Source: Neorhizobium galegae (lineage in GTDB: Bacteria; Pseudomonadota; Alphaproteobacteria; Rhizobiales; Rhizobiaceae). Taken from it: 64,000 nucleotides of DNA. The stretch covers positions 1,741,501 to 1,805,500 of the forward strand of contig NZ_CP090095.1 in NCBI RefSeq assembly GCF_021391675.1, read 5' to 3'. This document shows, in pieces, positions 35,905-45,162 of this stretch (position 1 is its first letter; each line of letters starts with the position of its first letter). Position numbers and translations under genes: made by a program. The notes beneath the pieces were generated by a model. The model had not been told where the DNA came from and ran no database searches. It saw only the letters and a list, made by a program, of their open reading frames with translations.

Positions 35905-38900
35905 ATGCGATCTCGCTGGTCATATTTTATGCTTTTTTTCGGCTCCGGGCTTTCCGGCGGCCTTATTCCAGGTTTTGCCTTCGCGGATGATCTTCCTTCG
36001 GGCACCTCCCGACTGGACATGACCTGGGTTCTCGTCGCCGCCGGGCTGGTGATGATGATGCAGGTCGGTTTCCTTCTTCTCGAAGCCGGCATGGTGCGCT
36101 CGAAGAATTCGATCAACGTGGCGCAGAAAAACCTTCTCGATTTTGTCTTCGGCGTCGTCGCGTTCGCCGCGGTCGGCTTCATGATCGCCTTCAGCCGTTC
36201 GAACGGCTTCCTGTTCGGGACGCAGAGCGAGTTCTATTTCCTGCGCGATCTAGACAGCTGGCAGTCGGCCTTTTTCGTCTTCCAGGTCATGTTTTGCGGT
36301 ACTGCCGCGACGATTGTCTCGGGCGCCGTTGCCGAGCGTATGAAGCTGTCGGCCTATGTGTTCGGTTCGCTGTTCATGTCGGGGCTGATCTATCCGGTCT
36401 TCGTGCACTGGGCCTGGGGCTCGGCGCTGTTCCCGAATGCCTCGGCCTTCCTGTCGCAGATGGGTTTCGTCGATTTCGCCGGCTCCACGGTCGTGCATTC
36501 GACCGGCGGCTGGGTGGCGCTTGCGGCCTGCATGGTCATCGGCCCGCGCATCGGCAAGTTCAATGATGACGGAACGCCGGTCAGGATCGCCGGCCATAGC
36601 CCGGTCCTGTCGACCACCGGCGCGCTGCTGCTCTTCATCGGCTGGATCGGCTTCAACGGCGGTTCGACGCTCGGCGTTACCGACCAGGTGGCGCCGATCA
36701 TCATGAACACGGTACTGGCCGGCGGCATGGGCACCTGCGTCGGTTATGTCATCGGCTTCTACCAGGACGGCGTCATCCTTCCGGAAAAATCGAATTCCGG
36801 CATGCTCGGCGGGCTGGTTGCGGTCACCGCCGGCTGCCACATCCTCGATCCGGCAAGCGCCCTGATGGTCGGGGCGATCGGCGGCGCGGTGGCGATCTTC
36901 GGCAATGCCTTCATCGAGAGAAGGCTCAAGATCGACGACGCTGTCGGCGCGATCGGCGTGCATGCCTTTGCCGGCGTCACCGGAACCCTGCTTCTGGCGC
37001 TTCTCGCGCCGGTCGATCAGCTTCCGGCTGGCGGCAGGCTGGCGCAGCTGCATGTGCAGCTGGTCGGCGTCGGCGTCAATTTCTACTGGTCCTTCGGTCT
37101 CGGCTACGCCTTTTTCTGGGCGGCCGACCGGCTGATGCGGATCCGGGTTTCGGCGAAGGACGAAGAGGAAGGGCTGAACCTCGCCGAACACGCGACCCGC
37201 CTCGGCGTCGGCCACGTGGAGGACGCACTGACCGATCTTCTCGGCGGCAATGCCGACCTGCGCAAGCGCCTTCCCATGGTCAAGGGCGACGAGGCGGAAA
37301 AGCTGACCGGCCTCTTCAACCGGCTGATGGACAATGTCGAGGAGGAGGAGCGCAGCCGCGGAGAGCTGATCGAGCTCCGGCGCGACAACGAGGAATCAGA
37401 GCGCGTCGCAGCGCTGGCGAACGCTACGTTCGAGGCGATCCTGATCCACCGGGACGGGGTCATCGTCGACGGCAACGAACAGCTCGGCAAGATGATCGGC
37501 CTGCCGCTTGCCGAGATCATCGGCCGTTCCGCGTTCGATTTCCTGCATGACGGCGAGACGATCCGCGTCGTCGACATGATGAAACGCAACGACGACAACA
37601 GCCACGAGATCCGCGTGACGCTGGCGAACGGCGAGGAGATTCCCGTCGAGGCGCGCGGCCGCGACATCCTCTATCGCGGCGAGAAAGCCCGTATCGGCTG
37701 CCTCGTCGACCTCCGGGAGCGCAAGCTGGCGGAGAGCCGCATGCGCTACCTCGCTCTCCACGATCCGCTGACCGGGCTGCCGAACCGTGTGCTGTTTTCC
37801 GAGCGGCTGACCGAACTGGTGGACGCGGCTGGAAACGGCAAGGGATGCGGCGTCCTGATGGTCGATCTCGACCGCTTCAAGGACATCAACGACATCCACG
37901 GCCATCAGTCGGGCGACGCTGTGATCCGCGAAACCGCCGTCCGGCTTGCGGCCGAGGCAGGTCCGGACAACATCGTCGCCCGGCTCGGCGGCGACGAGTT
38001 CGCCGTCATCATCGCCCATACGTCCGATACCGACGAACTGGAGAAATTCGGCGATCGGCTGCTCGCCGCGATGGCCCACCCGATCGATATCGGCCACGGC
38101 GAGCAGGTCAATATCAGCGTCAGCATCGGCGGCGCGCTGTGCCCCGAAAACGCGGGGGACATGGACGCGCTGATCGGCTGCGCCGACGTTGCGCTCTATC
38201 ATGCCAAGAATGCCGGCCGGAACGCCTGCCGCATGTTCAGGCCCGGCATGAACGAACTGATCGAAAAGCGCCGGGCGCTGGAAGTCGATCTGGAAATCGC
38301 CCTGCAGCGGGGCGAATTCGAACTCTACCTGCAGCCGCGTGTCGAGGCGGAAAGCGGCCTCATCATCGGCCACGAGGCGCTGCTGCGCTGGTTCCATCCG
38401 AAGCGCGGCATGATCAGCCCTGGCGATTTCATTCCGGTTGCCGAAGCTTCCGGCAAGATCATCCGGCTTGGCGCCTGGGTGCTCGCCGAGGCCTGCAGAA
38501 TACTCGACGACCTCGACGGCCATATCAGCGTCAACGTCAGCCCGCTGCAGTTTCGTCACTCGGATTTCGTCGCCGATCTTGCCGACCTGCTGAAGCGCAC
38601 CGGCGCCGATCCGCACCGGATCGAGCTCGAGATCACCGAAAGCGTGCTGATCGAGGACGACAAGCGCGCCGTGCAGATCCTCAACGACCTGAAGCGCATG
38701 GGTTTCCACATCGCGCTCGACGATTTCGGCACGGGATATTCGTCCCTGAGCTATCTCAGCCGTTACCCGTTCGACACGATCAAGATCGACCGCAGCTTCG
38801 TCAACAACCTGAACCTGGTCGACAATGCGCAGATCATTGTACGCACGATCATAGACCTCGGCACCGGCCTGGGCATGAAGATCGTCGCGGAAGGCGTCGA

Positions 38901-39117
38901 AACGACCGAGCAGGCACTGTTCCTCGCGCATGCAGGCTGCGACGAGCTGCAGGGTTATCTTCTCGGCAAGCCCCGGAAAGTCAGCGAGATCACGCGCGAA
39001 ATCGATCCGGTGATCGCCACTCAGCTCCGTAACGTGCCGAAGAAGCTGCCGGAGATCCAGGATTACCTCGCGTTCGAAGGGGAAACCCACCAGCCGTTAT
39101 TGCATAGTCATGCATAA
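35905..39117 (+). CDS. ammonium transporter-PAS-GGDEF-EAL fusion protein
   Basis: A 1070-residue protein. Residues 1-28 look like a signal sequence, then an Amt/Rh channel of about eleven helices (about 38-412), a charged coiled linker (420-505), a PAS domain (505-605), a GGDEF domain (620-780) and an EAL domain (790-1035). The twin channel histidines are present (VVHSTGG at 198, GVHAFAG at 353). The cyclase motif GGDEF (695-699) and the phosphodiesterase motif EAL (824-826), with EITES, DDFGTGYSS and AEGVET, are intact; the RxxD product-inhibition site is absent (AGPD). It may sense or transport ammonium and change c-di-GMP. The start has no visible ribosome site; a TTG at 35902 is alternative. 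Confidence 0.88.
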   Translation: MRSRWSYFMLFFGSGLSGGLIPGFAFADDLPSGTSRLDMTWVLVAAGLVMMMQVGFLLLEAGMVRSKNSINVAQKNLLDFVFGVVAFAAVGFMIAFSRSNGFLFGTQSEFYFLRDLDSWQSAFFVFQVMFCGTAATIVSGAVAERMKLSAYVFGSLFMSGLIYPVFVHWAWGSALFPNASAFLSQMGFVDFAGSTVVHSTGGWVALAACMVIGPRIGKFNDDGTPVRIAGHSPVLSTTGALLLFIGWIGFNGGSTLGVTDQVAPIIMNTVLAGGMGTCVGYVIGFYQDGVILPEKSNSGMLGGLVAVTAGCHILDPASALMVGAIGGAVAIFGNAFIERRLKIDDAVGAIGVHAFAGVTGTLLLALLAPVDQLPAGGRLAQLHVQLVGVGVNFYWSFGLGYAFFWAADRLMRIRVSAKDEEEGLNLAEHATRLGVGHVEDALTDLLGGNADLRKRLPMVKGDEAEKLTGLFNRLMDNVEEEERSRGELIELRRDNEESERVAALANATFEAILIHRDGVIVDGNEQLGKMIGLPLAEIIGRSAFDFLHDGETIRVVDMMKRNDDNSHEIRVTLANGEEIPVEARGRDILYRGEKARIGCLVDLRERKLAESRMRYLALHDPLTGLPNRVLFSERLTELVDAAGNGKGCGVLMVDLDRFKDINDIHGHQSGDAVIRETAVRLAAEAGPDNIVARLGGDEFAVIIAHTSDTDELEKFGDRLLAAMAHPIDIGHGEQVNISVSIGGALCPENAGDMDALIGCADVALYHAKNAGRNACRMFRPGMNELIEKRRALEVDLEIALQRGEFELYLQPRVEAESGLIIGHEALLRWFHPKRGMISPGDFIPVAEASGKIIRLGAWVLAEACRILDDLDGHISVNVSPLQFRHSDFVADLADLLKRTGADPHRIELEITESVLIEDDKRAVQILNDLKRMGFHIALDDFGTGYSSLSYLSRYPFDTIKIDRSFVNNLNLVDNAQIIVRTIIDLGTGLGMKIVAEGVETTEQALFLAHAGCDELQGYLLGKPRKVSEITREIDPVIATQLRNVPKKLPEIQDYLAFEGETHQPLLHSHA

Positions 39118-39202
39118 TGGCCATAATCCGCATGGGTTGGAGCACGTAAAACGATAGCCGTTACAGCGGTATAGCACCTGCAGGGGGTGGAAGCGGATCG
39201 AA

Positions 39203-40486
39203 ATGCAAGCGTTCAATCTAGCCCTCTTCCTTCTGGAAGCGGTGATCTACTTCTCTGTCATGACGGCGTTCCTGCATTTCCGTCGTCAGCTCGGCCTCGG
39301 GGTGTTCCTGGCCGCTCTCGGCGTCATGCATTTCATGGAGACCTACCTCGCCGCGGTCTTCTACATCGATCTTCCGTTCGGCACCGTTTCGCCAGGCTCA
39401 TCGGTCTTTTTTGCCGGCAAGCTGATGATGATCCTGCTCCTCTACCTGAAGGAGGACGCGGCAGTCGTCCGCCAGCCAATCTACGGGCTTTTCCTCGGCA
39501 ATCTCCTGACGGTTGGCATCGCTCAGATTCTCCAGGTGCATGAAGTCGTGGCACTGCCGGGCGGCCGCGCCGCCGACATGGCGTTCCTGAGCGAGATGGG
39601 CTGGCTGATGGTGTGGGGCACGGCGCTGCTCTATGTCGACGCGATCGGCATCATCCTGCTCTACGAACGGCTGGGCCGGGTTCTGGGCAACAATGTCGTG
39701 CTGCGTTTCGCGATCAGCGGCGCAGCTGTCCTGACTTTCGACCAGATCGGTTTTTATTCGGGGCTGAACATCCTCTTCGGCGCGCCGCCTTCGGTCTTCT
39801 TCGGCGGGTGGTATGCCAAGCTGCTGTCCGTGGTGCTCTATTCCATGCTGTTTGCCGTCTATCTCAAGATTGAGCAGATCCCGCGGCTCGCCAGATCGAC
39901 GCGCGAGATTACCGATATCTTCAACGACCTGACGTTTCGCGAGCGTTATCAGGCGCTGCTTGCCAAGAGCGGGGTCGACGGGTTGACCGGTCTTTTCGAC
40001 CGCGGGCGCCTGGAGGCAGATGTTCCGAAGCTCATTCACCGCTGTCTCGATCGTGGAAAAGGGCTCAGCCTCATCATCGTCGACGCGGATCATTTCAAGC
40101 AGGTCAACGACCTCTTCGGCCATCTGAAGGGGGATGAGGTGCTGAAGGAGGTTGCCGTATGCCTGCAGGCCGGTTCCCGCCCGAGCGACCATCTCTCCCG
40201 CTTCGGCGGTGAGGAATTCGTGCTGATCCTGCCCGACACCGACCACGACAGCGCCCTGATGATCGCCGAACGCCTGCGGACCGCCATCTGCCGTTCGGTC
40301 ATTCGTCCCGACGGCCAATGCGTCACCGTCTCGATCGGCGTCGCCACGGCCCCGGAAGACGGACATGCGCTCGATGCGCTGCTCGGGGGCGCCGACGAGC
40401 GGCTCTACCGCGCAAAAAATGACGGCCGGGACAATGTCCACGGCCGTCTTGGCAGGCTCGTCCCGTCAGGCGCAGGGACGGCTTAA
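39203..40486 (+). CDS. membrane-bound diguanylate cyclase (GGDEF domain)
   Basis: A 427-residue protein with six or seven hydrophobic helices in the first 220 residues, not matched to a known sensor family, then a GGDEF domain (about 255-420). The motif is GGEEF (335-339), with the upstream DADHFKQVND metal segment. The inhibitory I-site RPSD (326-329) lies exactly five residues before it, so product feedback is expected. It starts 85 bases after the Amt fusion on the same strand, and the two may share control. The stop overlaps that of azoR convergently. Confidence 0.88.
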   Translation: MQAFNLALFLLEAVIYFSVMTAFLHFRRQLGLGVFLAALGVMHFMETYLAAVFYIDLPFGTVSPGSSVFFAGKLMMILLLYLKEDAAVVRQPIYGLFLGNLLTVGIAQILQVHEVVALPGGRAADMAFLSEMGWLMVWGTALLYVDAIGIILLYERLGRVLGNNVVLRFAISGAAVLTFDQIGFYSGLNILFGAPPSVFFGGWYAKLLSVVLYSMLFAVYLKIEQIPRLARSTREITDIFNDLTFRERYQALLAKSGVDGLTGLFDRGRLEADVPKLIHRCLDRGKGLSLIIVDADHFKQVNDLFGHLKGDEVLKEVAVCLQAGSRPSDHLSRFGGEEFVLILPDTDHDSALMIAERLRTAICRSVIRPDGQCVTVSIGVATAPEDGHALDALLGGADERLYRAKNDGRDNVHGRLGRLVPSGAGTA

Positions 40487-41100
40487 GCGGCGAGAGCGAG
40501 CTGCCGATTGCGCTGCTGGGCGCTGGCGATCGCCTTTTCAGCAGCTTCGGGGCCGAAGGCGACGCCTTCGACATAAATGACTTCCACATCGGTCATGCCC
40601 ATGAAGCCGAGGACGGTCGTCAGGTAAGGGACGGCATGGTTCATGCCGGAGGCCGGGCCCTCGGAATAGACACCGCCGGATGCAAGCACGATATAGACCT
40701 TCTTGCCCTTGGCGAGGCCTTCCGGGCCTTCAGCCGTGTAGCGGAACGTCTGGCCGGCGCGGGCGATGTTGTCGATCCAGCTCTTCAGCGTCGAATAGAT
40801 GTTGAAGTTGATGAGGCCGGTGGCGATGACCACGGTGTCGGCAGCCAGCAGTTCGGCGACCAGCTTGTCGGAATAGTCGGCGGCGGCAGCTTCTGCCGGG
40901 GTGCGGTCGGCCGCCGGCTTGCGGATGGCGGACGTGGTGACGCTGTCGAGATGCGGGATCGGGTTGGCGCCGAGATCGCGATGGACGACCGACGTACCAT
41001 TGTCGCGGGCGCTCAGTTCGTTGGCGAGGTCATGGGCGACCTTGCTGGACAGCGAGTCGTCGCCGCGCGGGCTGGAAGTGACGAGGAGGATGGAGGACAT
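40483..41100 (-). CDS. azoR: FMN-dependent NADH-azoreductase
   Basis: A 205-residue flavodoxin-fold reductase for azo compounds and quinones. The FMN phosphate site is TSSPRGDDSLSS near the start, followed by GLINFNIYSTLKSWIDNIARAG (dinucleotide region) and IVLASGGVYSEGPASG. The start ATG lies behind AAGGAA. It is divergent from a LysR gene, the common arrangement for regulated azoreductases that respond to quinone or electrophile stress. Its stop overlaps that of the neighbouring diguanylate cyclase gene. Confidence 0.93.
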   Translation of the reverse strand: MSSILLVTSSPRGDDSLSSKVAHDLANELSARDNGTSVVHRDLGANPIPHLDSVTTSAIRKPAADRTPAEAAAADYSDKLVAELLAADTVVIATGLINFNIYSTLKSWIDNIARAGQTFRYTAEGPEGLAKGKKVYIVLASGGVYSEGPASGMNHAVPYLTTVLGFMGMTDVEVIYVEGVAFGPEAAEKAIASAQQRNRQLALAA

Positions 41101-41207
41101 GCTTTTTTTCCTTATCTGGAGATCTTATCTGCGGTCTTGGGCCCGCAGAAGGATTGGAGAACGGGTGGATCCGCTGTGGTCGAGAGAACAGATAGGCGTG
41201 GACGCCC

Positions 41208-41245
41208 ATCGATAAAACTGAGATAATATCGAAGCTATCTATCGA
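41208..41245. promoter_or_regulatory. LysR operator candidate between azoR and lysR
   Basis: The intergenic region has the dyad GATAATATCGAAGCTATC (41222-41239; GATA-N10-TATC) and further TATCGA copies at 41227 and 41240 plus an inverted ATCGATA at 41208. The T-N11-A-like layout fits a LysR-type site close to the start of the regulator. Confidence 0.5.
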
Positions 41246-41253
41246 AAATCTGG

Positions 41254-42231
41254 ATGACGACCATGGATGCAAATCCCACACTCGATCAGTTGCAGGTGTT
41301 TCTGGCGGTTGCCGAGACGGGCAGCTTTTCCGCAGCCTCGCGGGTGCTGAACCGGGCGCAATCGGTGGTCAGCTATACGATCGGCAATCTTGAAACACAG
41401 CTGGAAGTTGCTCTCTTCGAGCGCAGCGGCGCCCGCCAGCCGAAGCTGACCGAAGCGGGCAAGGCGCTGCTGACCGACGCCCGGCGCATCGTCGCGGACC
41501 TCCAGGTGATGCGCGCCCGGGCGAAGAGCATCAAGCAGGGGCTGGAGGCAGAACTGTCGGTGGCGCTGAGCGTGATGGTACCGTCGGATGCCGTTGTGGC
41601 GGAGCTGCGTGAGTTCCGGGAGAGATTCCCGAGCGTGGCGCTCAATCTCAATGTCGGCGAGCTCGGCATGGTCATGGAGATGGTCATTTCCGGGAAGGCC
41701 GATATCGGTATAGGCGGATCGATCCTTCGGCAGGAAGACTCGGTGGTGATGGAGAAGATCGGCTACTCCTTCATGATTCCGGTCGCCGCTGCCGAACACC
41801 CGCTTGCAAAACTTGGTCGACCTCTGACGCTCGCGGACGTGCGCGAGGAAGTCCAGATGGTCGTCACGGATACGTCCGGTCTGACGAAGGGCCGCGATTT
41901 CAACGTCCTGTCCTACAAGACATGGCGCGTCAGCGACATCGCCACGAAGCACCAGCTGATCAAGGGCGGTCTTGGCTGGGGCGGCCTGCCGGCTTCGGTC
42001 GCCGGAAAGGACATCATGGACGGAACTCTCGTGGCGCTCGATCTCGAAGCCTACGAGCAGAGCAAATACCCGCTCTATGCCATGCGAAAGGCAGCAAACC
42101 CGCTGGGACCTGCGGGTCGGTGGCTGGTCGAGGCCATGGAGCGCCGGCTTTCGACCTGCCCGAGCCACGACGACTTCAAGCAGATGCTCGGTATCGAGCC
42201 TCGGGAAGGGATCTCTCAAGCCGCCGAATAG
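41254..42231 (+). CDS. LysR family transcriptional regulator (divergent from azoR)
   Basis: A 325-residue regulator with an N-terminal helix-turn-helix (LDQLQVFLAVAETGSFSAAS, AQSVVSYTIGNLETQLEVAL) and the effector domain with GLGWGGLPASVAG. The C-terminus is longer than usual. A second ATG is at 41263. It probably regulates azoR from the shared 150-bp region, which holds a palindrome. Confidence 0.9.
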   Translation: MTTMDANPTLDQLQVFLAVAETGSFSAASRVLNRAQSVVSYTIGNLETQLEVALFERSGARQPKLTEAGKALLTDARRIVADLQVMRARAKSIKQGLEAELSVALSVMVPSDAVVAELREFRERFPSVALNLNVGELGMVMEMVISGKADIGIGGSILRQEDSVVMEKIGYSFMIPVAAAEHPLAKLGRPLTLADVREEVQMVVTDTSGLTKGRDFNVLSYKTWRVSDIATKHQLIKGGLGWGGLPASVAGKDIMDGTLVALDLEAYEQSKYPLYAMRKAANPLGPAGRWLVEAMERRLSTCPSHDDFKQMLGIEPREGISQAAE

Positions 42232-42267
42232 CCGAAGCGGTTTCGGCCGGGCGCATTGACGCGGGGC

Positions 42268-43296
42268 TCAAAGCCACTCGATGCGCTTGAGAATCCACAG
42301 CGTGCCGGCGGAAATAACGACGACGAGCGCAACGATGATCAGGAAAGCCCAGGTCTCGTCGACGCCGGGAATGCCGCCGACATTCATGCCGAAGAGACCG
42401 GCGACGACGCTCGGGGGCAGGAGAAGGGCCGCCAACGCGGCAAGCCGGTTGGAATTGCGCGCGATCCGTTCGCCGATGACGGTGGAAAGGTCGTCATGAA
42501 GGATGCCGGTCCGGTCCCGGATCGCGTCGAGATATTCGATGAACCGCATCAGTTTGTCGATCACCTCGCGAAAGCGAAGCTTGTCCCGCTCCCTGAGCCA
42601 TGGCGCGTCGTCGTGCTCGATCCTGTTGAGCGCGTCGCGTTGCGGCGCGAGATAGCGGCGTAGCTGCACGGCGCGGCGACGCAGCAGCTTGAGCCTCTGG
42701 CGGACCTCGCTCGCTTCCCCCTTGAAGATCAGCTCGTCGAGTTCATCGACCTCTTCGTCCATGTCGTCGAGCACCGGTTCGAGATCGCGGACGAGCTTGT
42801 CGCTGACGAGCGCCAGCAGTTCTCCCGCCTGCCGGGGACCCTTGCCGTTGTCGAGCGCCCGCCGGATATCGCGCAGCGCCGTGATATAATGGCCGCTGTC
42901 GCGCAATGTCACCAGTCGGTGTTCGTCTACCCAGATATGCAGGGGAACGAGGTCGACCTCCTCGGAGCTTTTTTCTGCTTCTTCCGGCGGAGCGGCGCAG
43001 ACACCGCGCAGGATGATCAGCAGCCCGTCGTCCAGGGGCTCGACGCGTGGGCGGGAATCCTCTGCAAGAAGCGCCTCCGCCACCAGCGGATCGAAGCCGC
43101 CATTGGTGTTTATCCAGTCCGCCGTTGCCGGATGGTCGCGCTCGAAATGCAGCCAGACGAGACCGTCTCCCGGCTTCCAGCTGCAGGCCTCGGCCATATT
43201 CATCGTCCTGCAGCCGCCGTGCCCGTCGAGGACAAGGGCGAAGCGCAGGCCAGGCTCGTCTCCGTAGCTTACCGTGGTCTTTGCCTTTTCGAGCAT
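42268..43296 (-). CDS. CorA/ZntB family divalent metal transporter
   Basis: A 342-residue inner-membrane protein. A long cytosolic N-terminal domain is followed by two C-terminal helices; the first ends with the family GMN motif in AGLFGMNVGG, which is diagnostic for CorA. The cytosolic funnel is rich in charged coiled-coil residues. ZntB-like assignments suggest zinc efflux or uptake, and Mg2+ transport is equally possible. The ATG at 43296 lies behind GGGGAGG; the longer frame from 43341 is less likely. Confidence 0.87.
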   Translation of the reverse strand: MLEKAKTTVSYGDEPGLRFALVLDGHGGCRTMNMAEACSWKPGDGLVWLHFERDHPATADWINTNGGFDPLVAEALLAEDSRPRVEPLDDGLLIILRGVCAAPPEEAEKSSEEVDLVPLHIWVDEHRLVTLRDSGHYITALRDIRRALDNGKGPRQAGELLALVSDKLVRDLEPVLDDMDEEVDELDELIFKGEASEVRQRLKLLRRRAVQLRRYLAPQRDALNRIEHDDAPWLRERDKLRFREVIDKLMRFIEYLDAIRDRTGILHDDLSTVIGERIARNSNRLAALAALLLPPSVVAGLFGMNVGGIPGVDETWAFLIIVALVVVISAGTLWILKRIEWL

Positions 43297-43596
43297 CCGT
43301 GCGCATCCTCCCCGCCGATTTCGGATCGATTCTACCAGCAAATACCATGCCCGCGAAGGGTAAGCATTCCTTCAACAACGGCGGGACGACCGGAGCGCGC
43401 CGGCTGCGAGTTGACGACGTTTCGACCTCTGCTATAACGGCGCCACGGTCTGCAGTTCACCGAGGCGTCGCCGTCCCGAAAGGGAAGCTAAACCTGCACA
43501 TGAAAAGATCATCAGCACTTATCCCGTGCTCGAGTCGACAAGCCGGCGACCAGCGACACCCTGATTTTTAGGGAATGGCGCGTTTAAGGATAAGAC

Positions 43597-44157
43597 ATGC
43601 CGAGATCCATCTTTCCCATGGAGATCGCCGACCTGTCGGCTTTCGCCAAATCCGTCCGCAGCGAAATTCTCAGGTTCGATCACAAACCGAGCCATCTGGA
43701 GATGCTCAATCTCCTGACGCGCGCAGCGGGTTTCCGCAACTACCAGCATTTTAGAGCCGCTGCCAAAACGGCCGAGGTCATCGCTGAGTGGCGCCCGGTG
43801 CTGGACGACATGCCGGCGCCCGATGAGGCGCGGGTGCTGAAGACAGCGCGCCATTTCGACGAGGAGGGCAGGCTGGTGCGCTGGCCCGGCAAGCGCGGGC
43901 TGCAGGAAGTCTGCCTCTGGTTCCTCTGGTCGAAGATTCCGGCGGACCGAGAGTTCACCGAACGTCAGATCAGCGATCTGCTGAACACCCTGCACCTGTT
44001 CGGCGACGCCGCGATGTTGCGCCGCGACCTCTTCGATTTCGGTCTCGTCCAGCGTACCCGCGACGGCCGGGAATACCGCCGTATCGAGCAGAAGCCGCCG
44101 GCGGAATTGAACTTGCTGCTGTCGCGGATCGGTCTCGCCCGGGCAAAGGCGGCATAA
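43597..44157 (+). CDS. DUF2087 domain protein
   Basis: A 186-residue cytosolic protein. The C-terminal half is DUF2087: LWSKIPADREFTERQISDLL, LFGDAAMLRRDLFDFGLVQR, and TRDGREYRRIEQ, a winged-helix-like domain. The N-terminus is alpha-helical with FDHKPSHLEMLNLLTRAAGF. It resembles domains fused to regulators and probably binds nucleic acid, but no function is known. The start ATG follows AAGGA. Confidence 0.82.
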   Translation: MPRSIFPMEIADLSAFAKSVRSEILRFDHKPSHLEMLNLLTRAAGFRNYQHFRAAAKTAEVIAEWRPVLDDMPAPDEARVLKTARHFDEEGRLVRWPGKRGLQEVCLWFLWSKIPADREFTERQISDLLNTLHLFGDAAMLRRDLFDFGLVQRTRDGREYRRIEQKPPAELNLLLSRIGLARAKAA

Positions 44158-44246
44158 CCGTCAGTCGGCCAATTCCGGAACCGGTCCAAATCGCGATCGT
44201 GAGCCATCGGTCGGGACTTTCCCTGCCGATGGCACCGCCGACAGGA

Positions 44247-45083
44247 TCAGAGTTCCAGCGCACCCTGAATACATGCGACCACGTCTCCACCGATCCAGAT
44301 ATCGTCGCCGACTTTGTCGACATACACCCGGCCGGCGCGGCCAAGCACGGTGCCCTGGGTCGCAACGTAGCTTTCGGGCGCGACACCGGATCCGATCAGC
44401 CATTGGGCAAGGCCGGCGTTGAGACTGCCGGTGACCGGATCCTCATAGCCGTTGCGGGTAAAGGCACGCACCTCGAATTGCGCGTCCTTGCCGTCAAGAT
44501 CGGGATTGAAGCGCCCGACGAGCCCGACGCGGGTGCCGGCGAGAGCGGAATAGTCCGGCTTGACCGCCAGCACATCGGCGCGCGAGGGCAGGCGTACGCC
44601 GATCCAGTCCGGGCCGTTCTCGCACCAGTTGGAATCCTCGATCAGGTTGGCGGGCAGGCTGAGCGCCTTGGCGATCCGCTCCACCAGCGCCGGATCAACC
44701 GGGCCGCTGCGCGTAAGCGGCGGCGCCGCAAACGCAAGCCGATCACCGTCACGGCGGATGCGGACGAGGCCCGCGCCGCATTCCTGCACGATATCGCCGG
44801 TCGGTGACGTCTGTTGCTGCGAGAGCCAGACATGCGCGCTGCCGAGCGTCGGATGGCCGGCAAAGGGCAGTTCCTGCGACGGTGTGAAAATCCTGACCCG
44901 GTAGCTGGCCTTCGGATCGGTCGGCTCGAGCAGGAATGTCGTTTCGCTGAGATTGGTCCAGTTGGCGAAGGACTGCATCTGCGCGTCGCTCAGTCCGTCG
45001 GCGCCGATCACCACGGCAAGCGGATTACCGCGCATCGGCTGGCTGGAGAAGACGTCGACCTGCTGGAAGGAGAATTTTGGCAT
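44247..45083 (-). CDS. PhzF family isomerase-like protein
   Basis: A 278-residue cytosolic protein of the PhzF/YddE superfamily (diaminopimelate-epimerase fold). The pocket residue Glu47 occurs in LSETTFLL, and the two family blocks PFAGHPTLGSAHV and GYEDPVTGSLNAGLAQWL are present. It belongs to the metabolic branch rather than to phenazine synthesis, as there are no other phz genes. The substrate is unknown. It is upstream of a terminator shared with the next gene. Confidence 0.88.
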   Translation of the reverse strand: MPKFSFQQVDVFSSQPMRGNPLAVVIGADGLSDAQMQSFANWTNLSETTFLLEPTDPKASYRVRIFTPSQELPFAGHPTLGSAHVWLSQQQTSPTGDIVQECGAGLVRIRRDGDRLAFAAPPLTRSGPVDPALVERIAKALSLPANLIEDSNWCENGPDWIGVRLPSRADVLAVKPDYSALAGTRVGLVGRFNPDLDGKDAQFEVRAFTRNGYEDPVTGSLNAGLAQWLIGSGVAPESYVATQGTVLGRAGRVYVDKVGDDIWIGGDVVACIQGALEL

Positions 45084-45111
45084 TGCCTTGTCTCATTCAG
45101 TTGAAAAGAAA

Positions 45112-45133
45112 GACGGCAGCCAAGGCTGCCGTC
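45112..45133 (-). terminator. intrinsic terminator of cpdB
   Basis: GACGGCAGCC and GGCTGCCGTC form a 10-bp stem around a two-base loop. Read on the minus strand it is followed by TTTCTTTTC, 30 bases after the cpdB stop. Confidence 0.82.
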
Positions 45134-45162
45134 CAGATGTCACCGGAAGGTGATGTTGGCCG

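Noticed and set aside
37396..39090. A 564-codon leftward frame opposite the GGDEF-EAL domains
   Set aside because: The opposite strand encodes intact GGDEF and EAL motifs, so this is a composition shadow.
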